Part shown: piece after piece, positions 62,071-64,000 of the stretch
How positions within the stretch are numbered: the first letter of the stretch is position 1
How the letters are laid out: each line of letters starts with the position of its first letter
DNA from: Inia geoffrensis
Lineage: Eukaryota > Chordata > Mammalia > Artiodactyla > Iniidae
DNA length: 64,000 nucleotides
Direction: 5' to 3'
Assembly (NCBI GenBank): GCA_036417435.1
Contig: CM070913.1
Span: forward strand, 5,622,680-5,686,679
Translations under genes and position numbers: made by a program
The notes under the pieces: model-generated
What the model saw: only the letters and a program-made list of their open reading frames with translations
Databases searched by the model: none
What the model was told of the DNA's origin: nothing

Positions 62071-62857
62071 TCCTCAGAATGCGACTGCCACCCTGGACAG
62101 CGGGTACCAGTCAATTGAGTGCTGAGGCCAGCACCAGCTCTGCAAGACAGCGGAGAAGCACGCGGCTAAGGAAGTGAGCAGGACACAGAGCTCACCCTCA
62201 GCAGGCCTCCTAGCAGGGGGTGCACGTGGAAACACAAGTTCAGTACCTCGGCCTGTAAAGGTGAGGTCCTTGTTTCCAAAGAGAGACTAAAACCCGAGTC
62301 TGCATGTGAGAGGTCGTAGCTGTGTGTGAGATTCCAGGGTGCAGAATTAATAGACACACCCCACTCATTAAGAGCGGACAGTCCCTCTGCCAGACTCCAC
62401 TTAGTGAAATTAACGACCCAGAAAATAGGTATATATGGGCCTCTGGGAAAGTTCCTTCAACTTTGTCCCCAGGATCTGTAGAAAGTTAACTTCACCAAGG
62501 GAATCCTTAAACCTTACACTTAAACCCTTAAATCCTTAAATCAGATGTTTCCTGCTTGATTGTTTCCAACTGGGCCCTGAAAATGAGTTCTGTTAAGCAT
62601 TAACCAGAAAAACAGACTGTTTACTGTCACTCGAGTTTTTGGTAATAAACCTGTTGAAAACTACACTCTAGCCCAACAAAGCGTGCCTTACACACGGATA
62701 AATAGTAACTGCCAAAGTGGAACAAAAATTCCTTCAAATAAGACAGGAAGCAAGTTTCTTGCCTCTGAAGCTTGCCCATCGTGCAATGTGGCTTGAAATT
62801 TTAACCAGTCACGTCATTCTTTGGGTGTGAGGTCTGGATCCATTTTAAATGGATCTG

Positions 62858-62937
62858 GGAGAGAAAGAAAGAAAAAGGGGGGAGGGGAGGAAGGAGGGGA
62901 CGTGGGGGGGACAGGGGAAGAGGAAGAAGGGAAAGCA
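62858..62937. repeat. Polypurine (GA/GGA) tract
   Basis: About 80 bases nearly free of pyrimidines on the plus strand (gagagaaagaaagaaaaagg and similar). Triplex-prone low-complexity DNA. Confidence 0.85.
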
Positions 62938-63995
62938 ATAAAATCAACTCGGGACTCAATTGTAACCCAAAATATAAAACAAGCCTCCCAGAGTCCATGC
63001 TGATGCAAATACATGATTAAATAAATGGGAAGGAAGACAGACAGTTCCCATACAGAAGGATCCCAAATATTTAAGTGCGCTCTACCCCCTCAAAATAGAT
63101 GGGTACAGATCCCCTGCCCTCAAATGCAGCCTTTTGTAGTTAACTTCCTTCTTCCCTCCAAAGACCACAGTACAGAAAGGCGGCTGAGAGTAACTTACAG
63201 TGAAGAGACCTGACAGACGCCCCCTCAGCCAAGTGACCAAGGTCAAGCATAAACCATGATGTCGCGTTGAAAGGATATGCCCTTAATTAGGATGCGATAA
63301 AAATGGCACTTCAGGGCTTCCCTGGTGGCGCAGTGGTTGAGAGTCCGCCTGCCGATGCGGGGGACGCGGGTTCGTGCCCCGGTCCGGGAGGATCCTACAT
63401 GCCGCGGAGCGGCTGGGCCCGTGAGCCGTGGCCGCTGAGCCTGCGCGTCCGGAGCCTGTGCTCCGCAACGGGAGAGGCCACAGCAGTGAGAGGCCCGCGT
63501 ACCGCACAAAAACAACAACAACAACAAAAAATGGCACTTCATCTCTAGGCCTTCTTCCCGAAACCTGTCTCCCCAGCGCCACCATTGGAGAAAAAAAAAA
63601 AAAAAAAACCAACTCAAGTTGACACACATTCTGCAAAATATCCAACAGTCCTCCTCAAAACTGTCAATCATGAAAAACAAGAAGAATGTGAGAATTCCGG
63701 CACTGCCAGAAAAGCCTAAAGAGACATGAGGTTAAATGTCATGTGGTCCCTGCATGGAATCCTAAGACAGAAAGGAGACATTGGGGAAAACTAATGAAAT
63801 CCAGAGTCAGTACAGAGAGTGGTTAGTAATGGTCTATCAGCATAGGTCCATTAGCATGATAAGTGCACCATGGTGATACCGTAATATATCAACACCAGAA
63901 GGAACGGGGTGTAGGGTACACAGGAACCCTCGGGACTTTCTGTGCACATTTGTAAATCAAAAACTTTTCTCAAATAAAATGTTTATTTGTTAAAA
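62938..63995 (+). mobile_element. Old L1-type 3' UTR, split by a SINE, running to the window edge
   Basis: Phrases in order: gattaaataaatgggaagga, cacagtacagaaaggcggct, cagccaagtgaccaaggtca, [SINE], tcctcaaaactgtcaatcat, gcctaaagagacatgaggtt, ggaacggggtgtagggtaca, and a final aataaaatgtttattt end. They follow the long 3' untranslated region of old mammalian L1s as I remember it. The insertion at 63314-63526 interrupts it cleanly. Confidence 0.65.
63314..63526 (+). mobile_element. CHR-type SINE, short form, with exact 15-bp TSD
   Basis: gggcttccctggtggcgcag to gcccgcgtaccgc and an (AAC)n-like tail. The exact duplication aaaaatggcacttca flanks it at 63299-63313 and 63527-63541. Among the cleanest insertions in the window. 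Confidence 0.96.
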
Positions 63996-64000
63996 AGTAG

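Overview
This is mammalian nuclear DNA, almost certainly from a cetacean. The identifying feature is a set of about a dozen tRNA-derived SINEs of the CHR (Cetacea-Hippo-Ruminant) type, many in the short GC-rich form with a poly-A tail that I associate with whales and dolphins. Several still have clear target-site duplications. They sit on a background of older mammalian repeats (L1, MIR, hAT/MER5-like, Tigger1, ERV LTRs). Gene density is very low: one intact protein-coding gene in 64 kb.

That gene is GALR1, the galanin receptor type 1, a class A GPCR on the minus strand. All three coding exons are present: exon 1 at 50397-51062, exon 2 at 46868-46933 and exon 3 at 39542-39859. Both introns are phase 0 with GT..AG borders. 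The coding length is 1050 bp (349 residues plus stop), the size of the human receptor. The frame is open throughout, and the class A and galanin-contact residues I can check are in place. A GC- and CpG-rich block at about 49.9-52.0 kb covers exon 1, the probable 5' UTR and promoter, and the start of intron 1.

Layout. 1-1.74 kb: an internally deleted L1 on the minus strand. 2-13.5 kb: intergenic DNA with SINEs, old L1 pieces, a solo ERV1-type LTR (8202-8665) and a second LTR-like block (about 9.83-10.59 kb). 13.5-35.3 kb: intergenic DNA with MIR, L1, hAT and MER5-like copies, a 15-bp minisatellite and an L1 3' end with target-site duplication. 35.3-39.5 kb: mostly unique sequence with a (TA)37 tract, leading into the 3' side of GALR1. 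39.5-52 kb: GALR1 and its CpG island, with two opposed SINEs in intron 2. 52-64 kb: upstream intergenic DNA with nested old L1s, SINEs, a decayed Tigger1 transposon carrying a broken pogo-type transposase, and an L1-type 3' UTR at the right edge.

I found no novel biological system. The most useful observations are the GALR1 substitutions, the inverted SINE pair inside intron 2, datable SINE/LTR insertions, and some structural oddities (L1 internal deletion, local repeat pair, minisatellite). Repeat family names and comparisons with human GALR1 come from memory, not from a search.
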